Source of the DNA: Litsea cubeba | Taxonomy: Eukaryota; Streptophyta; Magnoliopsida; Laurales; Lauraceae | Assembly: GCA_012931725.1 (NCBI GenBank) | Contig: CM022947.1 | Location: forward strand, 18,111,554-18,175,553 | DNA: 64,000 nucleotides | Direction: 5' to 3' | In this document: positions 21,685 to 35,068 of the stretch, piece after piece | How the letters are laid out: each line of letters begins with the position of its first letter | Numbering within the stretch: position 1 is the first letter of the stretch | The notes under the pieces: generated by a model | The model's input: only the letters and a program-made list of their open reading frames with translations | What the model was told of the DNA's origin: nothing | Database searches by the model: none | Program-made: the position numbers and the translations under genes

Positions 21685-23503
21685 TGTTGGAAATAGGTGG
21701 GCCTCTAGGATAGATTTCAAAAACTTTTGACCCACTTGATGCAGGGATCAATTATCCAGAAGGCTCTAAAACCCAATCCAGAAAGCAAACCATCAATCTC
21801 ACCCATCATGATCAGTAAATACAATCTATCTAGAAGATAGAACCAGCAACATATAAGCTACAAATAAATCTACAACATGCAGGGAAGTAGATTATACCTT
21901 TGGAACTCGGTTGTGCTCTAATGGAGAATTTACTACTTTCTTTGATGACAAACTCTTTCGCGAATCAAATAGATTTCTCCAAGACCTAATGATCTTCCAC
22001 GCTATGACCCGTATCAGATTCTCTTTTTCTCAAGAAAATGGTGAGATCTCCAAGAGAAAATTACTAGGAACTCAAAGGAGGAACTAGAACGAGAACTAGA
22101 AGAGGGAGATGAGAAAGACATGTGCAACTCTTGCACAATCAAGGCTTGGGCGTGAATCCTTATCAAGGAATATGCATGGGACATCCAGCCATTAATTCAT
22201 CTTCTATTTATAGCCATAAAGCCACCTTCTTTTTCTAATTGAAATAAAAGTCTTACTTCTCTAACAAGTAGTAAGTCTCTCCTTTTACTAATTAAAATAG
22301 AAGTCTTACTTCCACAATAATTAGTAACTTACTATATCATAATTAGAAGTTCCACTTTAAATATGATTAGTAACTTTCTAATTCATTTCTAATTAAAATA
22401 GAAGTCTCACTTCTACTAAAATTAGTAACTTACTATTACCACTAGTTAAAAGTCTCACTTCAAATAAAAATATTAATTTTCCTTTTAGAGTTCAACTAGA
22501 ATTAGTATATTTCTAATAATTGGGTTAGCGTGGGGACCACTAGGGATTCCTTAGAAAGCTGGCTCCAACTGGGACTCGCGACCCCACATCTCATGTGCAA
22601 TCCGGGCCCACAGTTAATTGCAAATAACTCCACTATATAAATGTAATTAAACTCCAGTCTTAGGAATATTACATAGAAGACCCTAAACTTCCACATTACC
22701 ACAAGTAGGCCCCTCTATCAATATTCATGAATCAATTGGACTTGTCTTCCAAACTTAGATCCATATCTTATTATCCTTGAGCCCCAATTAATTATAATGA
22801 TCATAGGTACCTTTCCAATTAACTCTTAATCAGAATGGGTGCGCACTTACCAATGATAAATCCATTAATTAGCACAAAGGGATATTAGAGATAGATTCCA
22901 TCTTGACCATTGAATGTTCCCACAGATCTACTACCACGTACCCAAATCACCGAGGTGTTGACCTACAGTTGGCCTCACTCATTGGTGACTCAAAGCAAAT
23001 GAATAGATAGAAACTTGAGTTCATTAATGTCTTAGGATTGAGAGCCTATTGCTAGGGAATTATGAGAGCAGACCTTAAAGTAAAGACAGTGTTAATAAGG
23101 TGCTTCTCATGGTCCTTCAATACATCCAATGTACCAGCATTATGATCCAAAATCTTACATTCTGATGATTGAGACAAATCACACTATCTCATAGTGATCA
23201 AAATGCTGCAACCTTGTCAGTATGAGATGTCCAGTCTCATCACTGGTTGTCAAGATATTTAAGTATAAGATTTGTCACACATGTCTCCCGTATGTGGATC
23301 TCATCCATACACATGTGTTACATCTAATATATTTATGGATTCCGGTTCATCTCATGAACCATCATGTCATTCGTATTGGTTATGTGCAAATATATAATAA
23401 ATCACAATTCATCTCATGAAAAGAAAGCATGAATATACTGATAAAATAAAGAAATTAATCAATTTATTATATCATCTACTGGATTGAGTCCATAAACCTA
23501 ACA
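21685..23503 (-). mobile_element. Solo LTR (family A, copy 1)
   Basis: Begins TGTTGGAAATAGG, ends CATAAACCTAACA, and is flanked by a perfect 5-bp duplication TGTTG (21680-21684 and 23504-23508). Length is 1819 bp. It is an inverted copy of the sequence at 49460-51138. The TATA-like TATAAATAG on the minus strand (near 22205) indicates minus orientation. No internal retroelement sequence or second LTR lies beside it, so it is a solo LTR left by LTR-LTR recombination. It splits a decayed MULE. The Copia/Gypsy class cannot be told from the LTR alone. Confidence 0.88.
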
Positions 23504-23508
23504 TGTTG

Positions 23509-24240
23509 TCCATCATCTGCATTAACCTCATATTCGTCATTGCCCGCAAATAATAGTGTGCACCCCCTTGATTTCATTTCAATCTCTTTCATTTCATCAT
23601 CAACTTTTTTAATGACGACATTTTCCCATGCATCTCTTTATGTCGATCATGAAACTTCACCATCAACTTCCTCCGAATGACATCAACATGGTCACATATT
23701 GGCTGTGCTTGGGCACTAGCTATGAAGTTATTCCAGGATTCTGCGAAGTTGTTAGTTATTTCCTTGCACTTCACATCTTCATTAAAATAAGCTCGACATC
23801 ATTGATAAATAAGGAGGCACAGCATCACACCATGCACGTGCTTGTGGTGACAGCTCTTTCAATTTTTTCCATTTCCTTATTAAACTCATATATAGTGTAG
23901 GCTCTTGCAGCCCTCCAAAACAAATTTCTCAGTAGTAGACCTTTGTGTTCCTTCTAAAAATTTTTGTACATGTGTTTGACACAAAATCTATGATGTGCTT
24001 CTGAGAACACAACTTGGACCAATTTGGTTAGTCCTTTCTATCTATCTAACATGAATGTCACATGGTCTGAATTAATAGAGTTTCTCAACTGCTCCAAAGA
24101 AGTGAACCAACTGTCTTCTGTTTCAGCTTCAACAACTGCAAATGCAACTTGGAATTATTCCATTATTCCCATCGAATGCTATCACAGACAACAAATTAAG
24201 TACCTTTATAGTTGCCCTTTAAGTGACATCCATCTAATCC
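23509..24240 (-). pseudogene. MULE transposase central fragment
   Basis: Minus-strand conceptual blocks include HLKGNYKGTYL, AFAVVEAETEDSWFTSLEQL, FMLDR followed by a stop, then KGL, CVKHMYKNF and NNFAESWNNFI. This order matches the MULE transposase domain: the Asp-containing strand, then the CxxH motif, then the NN(x)ESWN region. Several in-frame stops and frameshifts are present. With 20255-20655 it probably represents one old element interrupted by the solo LTR and the 20.66-21.68 kb segment. Confidence 0.75.
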
Positions 24241-24387
24241 AATAAAGGAAAAAAAAATGCAAATTCGGTGATTAAAACACAAAGAAGTTGACCACTCATT
24301 TTAAGTTGCTCTTTTCAATTGTAAAGGGTTCTCCATATACCCTAAACTCAAAATGTAGCCTCTAGACTTGTTGTATATATACACACA

Positions 24388-24605
24388 CAATGGTGGACCC
24401 ATGATTTCCATTTGAGAGGTGCAGGCCCTAATGCGTAGTCTGGTTTTGGTGGCTTACTGAGGACTTTCATATGGATTTTGAGGGTTGACCCACGACTTTT
24501 ATTGGATTTTTGGAAGTGGACCCAGATTCTTCATATAGGCTTTGGAAGTACACCGTGGTTTGACGGGTGCGACTTCACCCACATTCATATATGGGTCCGC
24601 CCCTG
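24388..24605. mobile_element. Non-autonomous hAT element (MITE)
   Basis: The left end reads CAATGGTGGACCCAT and the reverse-complemented right end CAGGGGCGGACCCAT (12 of 15 identical). The CAGGGGCGGA type is a familiar plant hAT terminus. Both flanks lie in (CA)n/(TACA) sequence, so the 8-bp duplication (about ATACACAC) is compatible but not diagnostic. No coding content. Confidence 0.55.
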
Positions 24606-25838
24606 CATACACACACACACACACACCACTTCCCTTTGAGTGAAATTTATTTTTTAAAAAAAGTTAAAACTTGTAAATGGTACTGAGTTTTATATATTAA
24701 CCTTGTGTTCTCTAGTCACAATTAACAAGTTAGAATAAACACATATTTTGTTCTATATTTTGGGGACCACTATATAGGTAAATACATGTTTGCAACAAAA
24801 TTTTTAAAAATATAATGATTTTCAATATTTTATGGAAGGAGTTTTTCATATATTAGAAATAGCTTTTATAATGATTCCTCCAAAACCCGGTACAGGTAAA
24901 AATATATAAAATCATTCAACCTAAACCCGACCCATTGTCTTTGCTTCAAGTTGGAGTAATTTCATTTATTTTTTTTATTTTTTTTACTATCAATTGCTTG
25001 TATCCACTGAACTTTGGTGTACAAACCCAAAAAAAAAAAAAAAATCTAGCTCAAAATGAGAACCTAACCATAAGACCTCAACAATTTACCCATCATGGAA
25101 TGTGATGGGTTATAGGTTAAAAAATTAGAATTCTGATTTGATCCTGACTTCATTTGTTTCAATCACTTAGCGATCTTGAGCATAAAGTTTATAGTGAAAC
25201 AATTTGGAATATTGGTCATCTTCTCTATCCAATCAATGGACAATTACCTATTGCTGTGGATCGTCTAATCAATTTTGTATTTCAATTTTTCTTGGTTGGA
25301 TGGGTAGAAAGAATTATTTCATTATATTTATGCCATTATATTATGGGGATCAATACAAAGGTAAATGTAATTTAAAAGTCTACAAAAAAATTAAATAAAA
25401 TCTAATCATTTCTAGTATTTAGGTTTATTTAATTCAATCAGATTTTTATGAGAGAGTGAGAGAGAAGTTGGGAGGGAGAGTTCACTAAATCGTTGCTGGG
25501 ACGACATGAAACAACAAAGCTCTTTTTCTTTTTGGTAAACATTCTTTCGATTCTACCTTATTTCAAAAAAGACCGATGCGAAAAGATTTCACAGAAAATC
25601 AGATGCAAAGAACCTAGCGTCAACAACAGTAATTCCCAAACAACTTGAGAGTGTCTCCTAAAACACAGAAAACAGAGATAGAGAAACAAACTAGAAAATA
25701 AAAGTAAACAGTAGGAAGAGTCAACGTGTAGAAACTAAAGAAACAAAATATAAATCGTTCCTTTTCACTTATCACGAGGAAATACTCAAAACCCACCACA
25801 GTTTCACTTTCCACCACTTACAAGAAAAAAACAAACAA

Positions 25839-25878
<40 letters not shown>

Positions 25879-26036
25879 TACCTCTTCTTTTCCCCTCTGC
25901 ATCTATACCTCTTCTCTTCCCCCAAAATACCATCTTTCTGCTAGACTGATTTCTCCAATCTCTCTCATAGAGGTCTCTGTAGGTTTGACTTGTTTCATTA
26001 TTATGTGGAATAGTAAGGGATTTATGTTAGATCCTT
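24606..26036. other. Intergenic sequence
   Basis: Contains a (CA)n run at 24608-24627 and a (TC)n run at about 25843-25871. No gene recognised. The last nine bases, TAGATCCTT, are the putative left target duplication of the MULE. Confidence 0.45.
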
Positions 26037-26190
26037 GAGGAATTTACCCCCCCCCCCCCGATCCCTATAAGGCCCCTATACGTTTCTGGAGGTGCCACGT
26101 TTATAATGGACACGGATGAGGGCCATAGGGTGCATTTTCGTGTTTTTTTTTTTGTCGTTTATTGGTATTGTCGATATCGACAACTCTCCC
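26037..26190 (+). repeat. Left terminal inverted repeat of the MULE
   Basis: Ends with TTTTTGTCGTTTATTGG and GTCGATATCGAC and pairs imperfectly with 36437-36593. A C13 run (26047-26059) has expanded inside it. Confidence 0.6.
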
Positions 26191-27469
26191 CTCTTATACT
26201 TGGCGCAGAAACTCCTTTTCCCATTACTATCGACGATCCATTTCCACCGACTTTTCTCCTTTCCCTTTCTTCTCCACGCGATCGACTCCCCCCTTTCCTA
26301 GTGGTCCAAGGGTTTGTGGTCCCAGGTAGCTTGGCGCCAATTTTCAAAAGTGTTTTCACATGGAGGTGCGTTCATCTCTTCCTTTTTTTTTCTATTTTGT
26401 GCCCTAGATATTGAATCATAACCAGGTTTTGATCAGGTTTGTTTTGATGGATTTGGGCTGTGCTCAGAGTTCTTCTTCTTCTCCCCACATATCGAAACAG
26501 GGATGTGCTCTAAGTTGTTCTTCTTCTACTAATCTAACCAAACGGACCCCTGTTCCTTTTCTTCTTAAATGAAACGGGCTGATTTTTTTTTACTCATTCT
26601 TTTTCTCCATGCTCTGTGTTTCCATGTGTATGGCCCTAGTTTTATTTTGTTTACATTGCACGATCTTGGCTGTGAATTTTTCCTAAGTGTTTCCACGCTT
26701 TATTTCAGACCTTATCAAACATGTTTTTCCTTGTTATTCCACTAGTTCTGTGTTTCTGGTTCTGTGTTTCCAGAACTTTGGATATCGCCCTGTAGCTGCG
26801 TCAAACTCCCTAAACCATATATTTAGTCATTTGAGTGATAGATATCTAAAATGAGTGTTATTTTCTCCAATGTAGTATTTGACATTATCAGTGGCCATAA
26901 GAAAACAACAATTTTCATTTTAAATTAACAATCTAGCTGCTTATATATCCAACATGATTGAGAGTTGACAAGTGATTTTGATGTGTGTGAAAAATGATCA
27001 AGGGTTGGCAACCGGTTCTCATGTTTATTCACGTTTTCATTGTTGCTAGAAAACATTAACTTGGCATTTAAAATTCACAATCTCTGCTTATATGTTAACA
27101 TGATTGAGGGTTGGCAATTTGGTTTTCATGTGTGTGAAAAATGATTGAGGGTTGGCAACTGATTCATGTGTTAATATTTCTTCATGTCTATCCACATTTT
27201 TGTTGTTGCCAGAAAACATTCGTATCATTTTTTTAGCGTCCCTCATGGTGAGCCTTGTATCCAACAAGTTAATTCAGTTTTGGTTAGACAAAACCAATAT
27301 CTTTGCAACAAAGGCCGAGTTTGGCATCGTTTCTCTGTTGTTTATGTTTCTATGCTAAGATCGGGTTGTGTTTAAACTGAGTTGTTCTAAGATCGGGCTG
27401 TGCAAAACTTGTGGCAGCAGCAATATGTTAAATCATTCTTCTTAAAACAAATGGGTTGTAACAACGTAG

Positions 27470-28135
27470 TCTCAAGTTGGAGAGTGAATGTTAGAGAGCA
27501 TGGGAAGGAGAATGTATAGTAAGGAGATAAGGGGTAGACATAGTAGAGAATAAAATAGTGAAAGAGATAAAAGAGAGCGAGTCATAGGGGAGGAAATCCT
27601 AGAGATAGAGTAGGGGAGGGAGGGAGGGAGGGAGGGAGGGAGTATAGTAGATAGATGAGGGGTAGACAGAGTATAGAAGAAAATAGTGAAACATATGAAA
27701 GACTCAGAGTCAGAGGAGTAAAAATCTTAAACAGAGAGAGTATGGTAGAGAGATGAGGGGTAGACCAGTAGATAGAGTAGAGAAGAAAATAGTGAAAGAG
27801 AATAGAGGGCGAAAGAAAAAGATAAAAAAAAAAGAAATGAAAGAAGAGAAAATAAAAAGGAAAAAAATTAAGAGAATGAGAAGAGATAAAAAAAAAAAAG
27901 AAACAAGTAAGATGTTGGCTTGGTGGGAGGAGATGAGAAGGAAAGAAGGAGAAATAAGAAGAAGAGAAGGAAAAGAAAAATGAATTGCGATGGGACTGTC
28001 ATATCGTTTTATGAGAAAGATAAAAGAAAGGGAAAGGAGAGAGAAAAGGAGTGTGGGAAGAAGAATGAAAGGAAAGATTAAAAAATGGTATGGAGAAGGC
28101 GGTGGTGTGGGTGGTTAGGGAGATGTGGAAAGTGT
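27470..28135. repeat. Purine-only-biased tract
   Basis: For more than 600 bp the plus strand is almost wholly A and G, including a (GGGA)n run near 27613-27640. The Lys/Arg/Glu-rich frame inside is low-complexity, not a gene. It lies between the MULE left end and the PMD gene. Confidence 0.8.
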
Positions 28136-28438
28136 TTCAAATCCGATGAAACAATGCACCCCTCTTTAGGCCCTTGATTAAATCGCGTTTCGAAACACAT
28201 TGGTGCTGAAATTAAATGTTTCAAAACTACTCATTAGGCACTTCAAGTCTGCTAATAATATATTCCACCTGTCATGAAACCTAGTTCTTATGAATGCACT
28301 CATCACTATGTCATATCCTAAATTATTAGACAGGTCTTCGTGCTTCTAATTAGTGCTAAGCTCTCATGCTTTATTATTGTTTCAAACTATTTCATGTATA
28401 TTATGTGTATACTCATGTTTCCCAATGCCTTTTATATG

Positions 28439-29654
28439 TGCAGACGAATGAAGAACAAGTCCCGGAAGCTCCCAACACTCTCCTATACAACCAACGGTTT
28501 CATGTGTCCGAAGGAATCCGCCGTGGAGATGTATTCCCACAACTGCAATCTTCCTTATTTCATCCTATGAAATATACTTTGTTACCATATGTCATCATCT
28601 ACATGCTAACAATCGTTTCTTATTATTGTAAACACTAGGAGTTTGGTAGGCTGAAGTGCATACCCACAAATCCGAACAAGAATATATGGTCGCTTACAAA
28701 GCAACAGAAGCACTATGTCAGGCGGACGGGCCTCCACCATCTTGTAGAAATTGACCACATGGTCATAGATCATGCGCTTATCACTGCTTTAGTAGAGAGG
28801 TGGCAACCGGAGACAAACTCGTTCCACTTTCCCTCGGGCGAAGCAACTGTCACGCTAGAAGACGTTGCATACATATACAGTCTCCCTATAGATGGGCTGT
28901 TGGTTGTCGGACGTACTTTCCCTGGGAAGCTTGTTGTTCCCGTGTGTGAGGAAGTCCTTGTGATTACTCCCCGGAAGAAGCTTGATTATGTGGGTTTAAC
29001 AGTCAAATTTAAGTGGCTTGAAGACAACTTTAAGGCGGAAGAAATTGAGAAGAAGAAGAAGGAAAAGGAATACAAAGATCTGGAGATCCGTGCAACACGG
29101 GCATATCTATTCTTCTTGGTCTCCGGTCAAGTTGTTACGCAGACTTCCGGTTTCCATGGACTGGGCTTACTTACTTGAACTTTGCAAAGAGTTCAAACCT
29201 TACGCATAGGCACCAGCATGTCTTGCCAATCTCTATAGGATGTTGACCAATGTATCACGTTGGAATGCGGAGAATAAGATCGATGGAGATCAAAAGGATG
29301 AACATAATGAGGAGGTTGAAGGTCACCAATTGAGGACACCAACCGGGCCTCTACAGCTTTTACAGGTGATTGTTATAATTACTTTCCACGTTTATTATAT
29401 TGTACGTAACTCGTCGTCTTTCATGACATGGTGCAGATATGGGCTTACACCAGGATGTGAATCGGAAAGTGTCCTGAACCTAAAGATTCTACTGTACTCA
29501 TTGCAGGTTTTCTATACAAGGTCAACGACGTCTACGTACTCAGCAGATTGAACTTGAAACTCAACGAGCCCAGCTATTCGAACGTGAACTCTACGAGCAT
29601 CCTCCATTTCTTGGCCCAGCAGTTTCTCCGCATACGGAGCTAGACGAGTTGTAA
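28439..29654 (+). pseudogene. Plant mobile domain (PMD, MAIN-like) gene carried by the MULE
   Basis: After an acceptor GTGCAG at 28438, the frame reads TNEEQVPEAPNTLLYNQRFH. A short intron ends at CACTAG (28639). The PMD core follows with EFGRLKCIP, HLVEIDHMVIDHALITALVE, RWQPETNSFHFPSGEATVTL and EDVAYIYSLPIDG. Then come KLDYVGL, a charged KKKKEKEYKD segment and ATRAYLFFLVSGQV. A frameshift lies near 29155. Further blocks (APACLANLYRML, GPLQLLQ, an intron at about 29366-29436, IWAYTRM) lead to ERELYEHPPFLGPAVS and a stop at 29652-29654. PMDs occur in MAIN/MAIL proteins and in MULE and other plant transposons; their role in transposition is unknown. The gene ends tail-to-tail with the transposase, about 20 bp away. 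At least one frameshift makes it a probable pseudogene. Confidence 0.75.
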
Positions 29655-31475
29655 TGTTTTCAGACAGGAGGGATCATTTCTGATAGAACTCCATTAACTT
29701 GGCACGTATTTCCACTACCTGCTTTGTGATGCAGAGGACTCTTGTGTCCCTTAAGAGGCTGTTAGTGCATTATGCTTGTGTTGCTAGTAAGCATGTCATA
29801 TCGACGGCCTTCTACATATGCATTCGACTAACGTTGCCACCCTATTGCTTCAATGTAGTTGAACGCCTCTTGGCTTACTGCACATATATCCGTCATGTAA
29901 GCCTCGTACTCATAAGGCCTATATGACTTTGCCTCCCGCCAGAATTTCATCACGATTGCACGTCACTGAAAGCACACTTGATGTTCTCAGCAATGTGACG
30001 ACAACAATAACAGTGAAATGCGGATGGTATGATGTTCTTCAATGCTGAAATGAGACCCTTCTGACGGTCTGTAATAATAGTCAAGTTGGTCGGCTCCCCT
30101 AGCGATATGAACAAATTAGCAAGGAACCACTCCCAACTGTCACGGCGCTTGGCTTCGGCAAATGCGAATGCAATTGGAAACAACTTCCAATTGGCATCAT
30201 GTGTTACTGCTACAAGCAAGACACCTGGATACTTGCCTCGTAGATGTGCACCATCTACAGCAATCACCAGTCTCAAAGAAGATGTGAAAGATCTTACACA
30301 AGGTCCGAATGTTCAAAAGAATCTTCTAAAACAGTCCTCTGTTGTGGTGTCAATGTTTGTTATAGTGCCAGGGTTGGTCATATGAAGTTCTTTACAGTAC
30401 AGATGTAGTTGCTGGAAGGATTCTTCATACGATCCACGGACTTTATTCAGCGCCATCTTCCTTGCGATATAAGCCTTCCTGTAGCTAATGGTCACCCCAA
30501 ACTCCATCTGGTAGTCATTCATGATCTCCTTTGGTTTCATATTGACATTTTGTCTAATTCTATCCATGATGAGCTCCATAATAAGTGCCGAAGAAGCTTG
30601 TCGATGTGCCATGCCCATCATTGGCCTTGAGCATTAATGGTTAGGATTGTACGTCCTTACTTTAAATTGTAGGCCTGATTCGACAATTGAAGCATGAATA
30701 CGCCATGGACACTCCTGATCTCTGCAGTGTGCAGTTACTTTTTTCATGTTGGTCTTCAAGGGTCTAAGAGTGAAATTGCCATAAATTGAGAACTTAGCCA
30801 AAGTATTCCGGAACGTTTGTCGATCTTGAAATTCACGGCCGATCCACATTTCACGTGCCGAGTTGTTGCCAGCATTTGTGGAAATTTCATCGGGCTCCAT
30901 TTTATCCTCGAGATCAACAGCTGGAGTTTCATTACAATGAAATGACTCATTGCCTGGTTTTGCTCCTGCAACTTCATCCGGAGCCCCATCACAATGGAAT
31001 GCCTCATTAATTGGTTGGATCCTTCAACTTCACTTTCGGCCTTCATCAATGGGATCGAATGAATTTGGCTTATAGAGGGAGGCCCACCAAGATGGATATC
31101 ATCACCACGGTGTGTCCCAAATACGAATTCATCATCGACAGTGTCTTGTCCTGTCGTCTGACGTGGATTGCAATCGACCCACACAGTAGGAAAATACATG
31201 TCTTTGTCTTCACGGATGTCAATGGTAGGTACGTATCCACAACTAGTTGGGTCTAAACCATGTTTTTTGTTGGCAGTTCCTGATGAGTTCCTTGAATTTT
31301 CCGGACAAGAGCGACGCACAAAGCTCTTTCAAAACCTACAATGAATCATTACACAAATAAACACAAATAAGCAAATAGGAAGTAAAATATAATATTTGTT
31401 GATGTACAATTTAATTATGCAATGAGAGTGTACCTCCAATTATCTCCTCCTATGCATTGCTCCTTGTTCTGACCG

Positions 31476-31483
31476 TTAAAGAC
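31476..31483. repeat. hAT target-site duplication, left copy
   Basis: TTAAAGAC, identical to 35069-35076. Eight base pairs is diagnostic of hAT insertion. Confidence 0.93.
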
Positions 31484-34400
31484 TAGGGATGGCAACGGGT
31501 CGGATCGGAGGCGGATAATGCCATATCCACCTCCATATCCAAATCCAATTCTCCATCTCCATATCCGCTCCGATCTCCGAACGGATATCCATTCTATCCT
31601 CCATCTCCGCCTCCAAACGGAGATCGGATATCCAAACGGAGAATCGGATATCCAAATCATTAAAAAAATATTAAAAAGACAATACAATTAAAAATATAAT
31701 TTAAGCATTAAAAATATTAAAAAGACAATACAATTCAAAATATATCCAAAAATAAACTTCCAAAATAAAGTCATTCAAGTTTTAACACACTTACACAAGT
31801 CATACAAATCCCAATTAAATCCAAATTAGTTTTAATTCAAAATTTCAACCAACAAGCAACAATACATCAATCCTTAAGAAACATCATTTCCAACTCCAAG
31901 CCATCTCATCTCTTCTTCCAACCTACATATAAAATCAAACTATGGTAATTACTTATAAATATGTTTAATTTAGAAAGTTACACTATATACTCTTACCATA
32001 TCAATCATCAATACTTGTTACATTGGCCACACTATCATCGATATCCATATCTTCTTCGTCATGGATTGTTGCAAAACGATTTGCCGGGATCGATGGCTCA
32101 CCTAAAAATGCAAAACACATTCACATTGTTACATATAATAGTATTAAAAGAAACATGACAAAAAAATAATATCAAACTAACAATTACCTCCATATTCTAG
32201 AGCAAACAACCAACTTTGGGCACACATCAATGCTTCTAAAGTCTTGGGATGAAGCCTATTCCGATTTTTACTCACAACTCTACCGCCGGTACTAAAAAAA
32301 GACTCCGATGCAACAGTTGAAACAGGTATGGCCAACACATCTCTAGCTATGGCTTGCAAAATTGGGTACTTTAACACATTAGATTTCCACCATCCCAATA
32401 TATCAAACTCTGAACATGGGGGTAGAACATCCTCCTCCAAATAATGATCCAACTCCGATTGTACATGCGAAGTTTTACCTTTCTTTTGCTGAAAAACAAA
32501 AAGATCATAATCCGAGAGAACATTTTTACCCCCCCCCCCCCAAAGAGACTTCCTTGCTTGAGGATTCATCACCATTCTTGTTTTTATCTTGGTACATTGT
32601 AAACAAATCATAACAAAGTTCTCGAATTCTGCCAATCCTAGAAGGAGCATCTTCCCCATAAATTCTTGTAAAATAAAACTCTATTAAGACCATTTTATAC
32701 CTCGGGTTCAGTACGGCCGCAACACCCAAAATGTCATGAATAATCCCAATACTTCTCATATTTCTCAATCATTTTTGAAGCCATTTGACCAACCACATGA
32801 ATACCACTCACAATCCACTTAGACAACTCAAGCTGAATTTTGCACACCTCCACAAAAAACAAATTGGAAGTTGGATACTTAGTACCACTAAACAACTCCG
32901 TGACATTATAAAATATTTCCAATCTCCCACATATGTCTGTAGCTAATATCCAATCATAATCATCCGGGCAACACTTATATTGGGATTCACGGAGTGTCAA
33001 ACGACCAAAAACATCCTTATACTCTATGGCAGTTTTGAGCATAAAAAAAGTACAATTCCACCTGGTAGGATAATCAAGAGAGAGTTTTTTTTCATTTTCA
33101 ATGAACAATTGGCGGGCAGTACTCTCAAATCTCTCCTCCCTTTTTGGTGTTGCTGTCCAAAAAGCAACACTTTCCCTAACTTTTTCAATTGAACTCTTAA
33201 TAACTTCCAACCCATCTTTCACAATCAAATTAAGAATATGAGCAGAACATCGTACATGAAACAAACTACTACACCATGAATGAGAACCACTACCAAGTTT
33301 GCCTAAAAGAAGACTAACCATTGCGTCATTGGTAGTACAATTGTCAACAGTCAAAGTTGAGAGCTTTCTATCAAGATTCCACTCTATGAAAGTGTCCATC
33401 AATACTACACACAATACGTCTGCCGTGTGTGGACATGGCACATATACAAACCTATAAAGAACAATTTATATGTTATTGAAAATTAAAATTAACAATTAAA
33501 CATAAACCATGAAACTACAAATAAGCAATTAAAAATAACCAATTACCTTATAATGCGGCTTTGCAATTTCCAACAATCATCAATAAAATGTGCCGTGATA
33601 ACCATAAACCCTCTCTTCTGATTAGTAGCTATCCACATATCAGTAGTCATGGAAATTCTACTTTGATTTCTTTCTAACACTTTCATTGTTTTCACCCTCT
33701 CAACATCATATATTTTCAAAATATCCTTTTTGATGGTGTTACGAGAAACCACATGAAACAAAGGTTGAAGAGATTGAACAAATCTTCGAAACCCAACATG
33801 CTCCACTATGGATAAAGGATATTCATGCATAATTATCATGCAAGCTAGCTGCCTCCTAGCAAATTCTTGGTCAAAAGTATACGATTCAAGTTTTCTTTTT
33901 CCCTCCCCCGTAAAAAAACTAGCCGTTAGGACTTTTTGTTTCGATTCAACCCTTTTTCTCAATGGACAAGTTTTCCAATGTTCTTTTAAGTGTGTGGTTC
34001 CCATCTTAGCTTCCCCAACAAACTTTTTTTAACAGTATAAGCATTTTGCCTTCACCAATCCTTCTCCCTTAGTTCTTACTCTCTGAAAATACTCCCACAC
34101 CTCACTCCTCAATTTACCTTTAGGCAACACTTCATCTCCATCAGAATTCACCTCCAATTCATCGGAAACTGAAATATAATCCGTCTCTGCTTGTGAGCTT
34201 TCAAGAGTTGGTGCACTAGGGGTTGATGCAGATTGACTTTCCATCTACAAATTGTCATCTTTAACTCAAGCAAATGCCAATATAAATATAATCCAAACAA
34301 TTAAATTTTATATTATACCAATCTAAATTAACACAAAAATTATTAAACCAACAAGGAATATCCAAAGCAGCAACTTGGAAGAAAGAGTAGTTTCATAGAC

Positions 34401-35068
34401 ACTTGAACTCAATTTGTCCCAAAATCTTGCTTATAAAAAAAAAGAAGAAAAAGAAAACAACTCTCTAGATTCTCTTTATATGCCTATTTTTCTTCTCTCT
34501 CTACAGCCAGCGGACGGCCATTGCAGGCCTCAATATTTAACACAAGTTTAAAAAAGTATAAATGATGTTTCAGAAACAAGAGAAAACAGAGGGATACCAC
34601 TATACCAGATCTGGGCTCCGGCGAGTCTTGCGACTTTCAGGCGAGCCTCGACGAGCACAAAGGAGGACTCACGAACAGCGACGAGCACGGAGGAAGCACA
34701 GAAACAGTCGGAGGGGCAGCGACGATTGTCGGAGGGGCAGTGACGATGGTCGGAAGAGCGGATGGTGGCAGCGGGACTTGGATAAACTGATGGTGGCGGT
34801 GGGAACTGGGAACCCTAGCAAGCTAATGACCGAAGTGTTGTTTGTAATATATTGGGGTTAAACGGATATCCAAACGGGTCGGATACGGGTCGGATATCAG
34901 ATATCCAAATGGATATTCGGATCGGATATCTCCATATCCGCCTCCGATCCAATCTCCGAATTTTTTTAAAAATCCATATCCGAATCCGACCCGATCTCCG
35001 AAATCCATATCCAAACAGAGTGGGTATCGGATCGGATCGGATCGGACCGGATGGAATTGCCGTCCCTA
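31484..35068 (-). mobile_element. Complete hAT element nested in the MULE transposase gene
   Basis: Length is 3585 bp. The left terminus is TAGGGATGGCAA and the right, reverse-complemented, TAGGGACGGCAA (11 of 12). Perfect 8-bp duplications TTAAAGAC flank it. Both subterminal regions are rich in short GGATATCC, GGTCGG and CGGATCGG repeats, the expected transposase-binding layout of hAT elements. It encodes one minus-strand transposase gene (32177-34244), now broken. The exact duplication suggests it is younger than the MULE host, whose duplication has decayed. Confidence 0.93.
32177..34244 (-). pseudogene. Ac-like hAT transposase (BED finger plus dimerisation domain), broken
   Basis: Begins MESQSASTPSAPTLESSQ and has an N-terminal BED-type zinc finger (VWEYFQRV, KAKCLYC, then THLKEHWKTC). 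A TAA stop sits in frame right after CLYC (near 34029). The next block has SYTFDQEFARRQLACMII and MTTDMWIATNQKRGF, with the first catalytic Asp. An intron (donor about 33548, acceptor about 33451) leads to TLTVDNCTTNDAM (second Asp) and HVRCSAHILNLIVKDGL. A frameshift near 32765 precedes ILGVAAVLNPRYKM. A G13 run at 32530-32542 causes another. The C-terminal dimerisation domain is complete: ILGWWKSNVLKYPILQAIAR, VSTVASESFFSTGGRVVS, NRNRLHPKTLEALMCAQSWL. Domain order matches plant RICESLEEPER/Ac-like hAT enzymes. One nonsense change and two frameshifts mean it is inactive. Confidence 0.88.

Noticed and set aside
27753..27983. Lys/Arg/Glu-rich ORF that could suggest a nuclear protein
   Set aside because: It lies entirely within the purine-only tract and is low-complexity.
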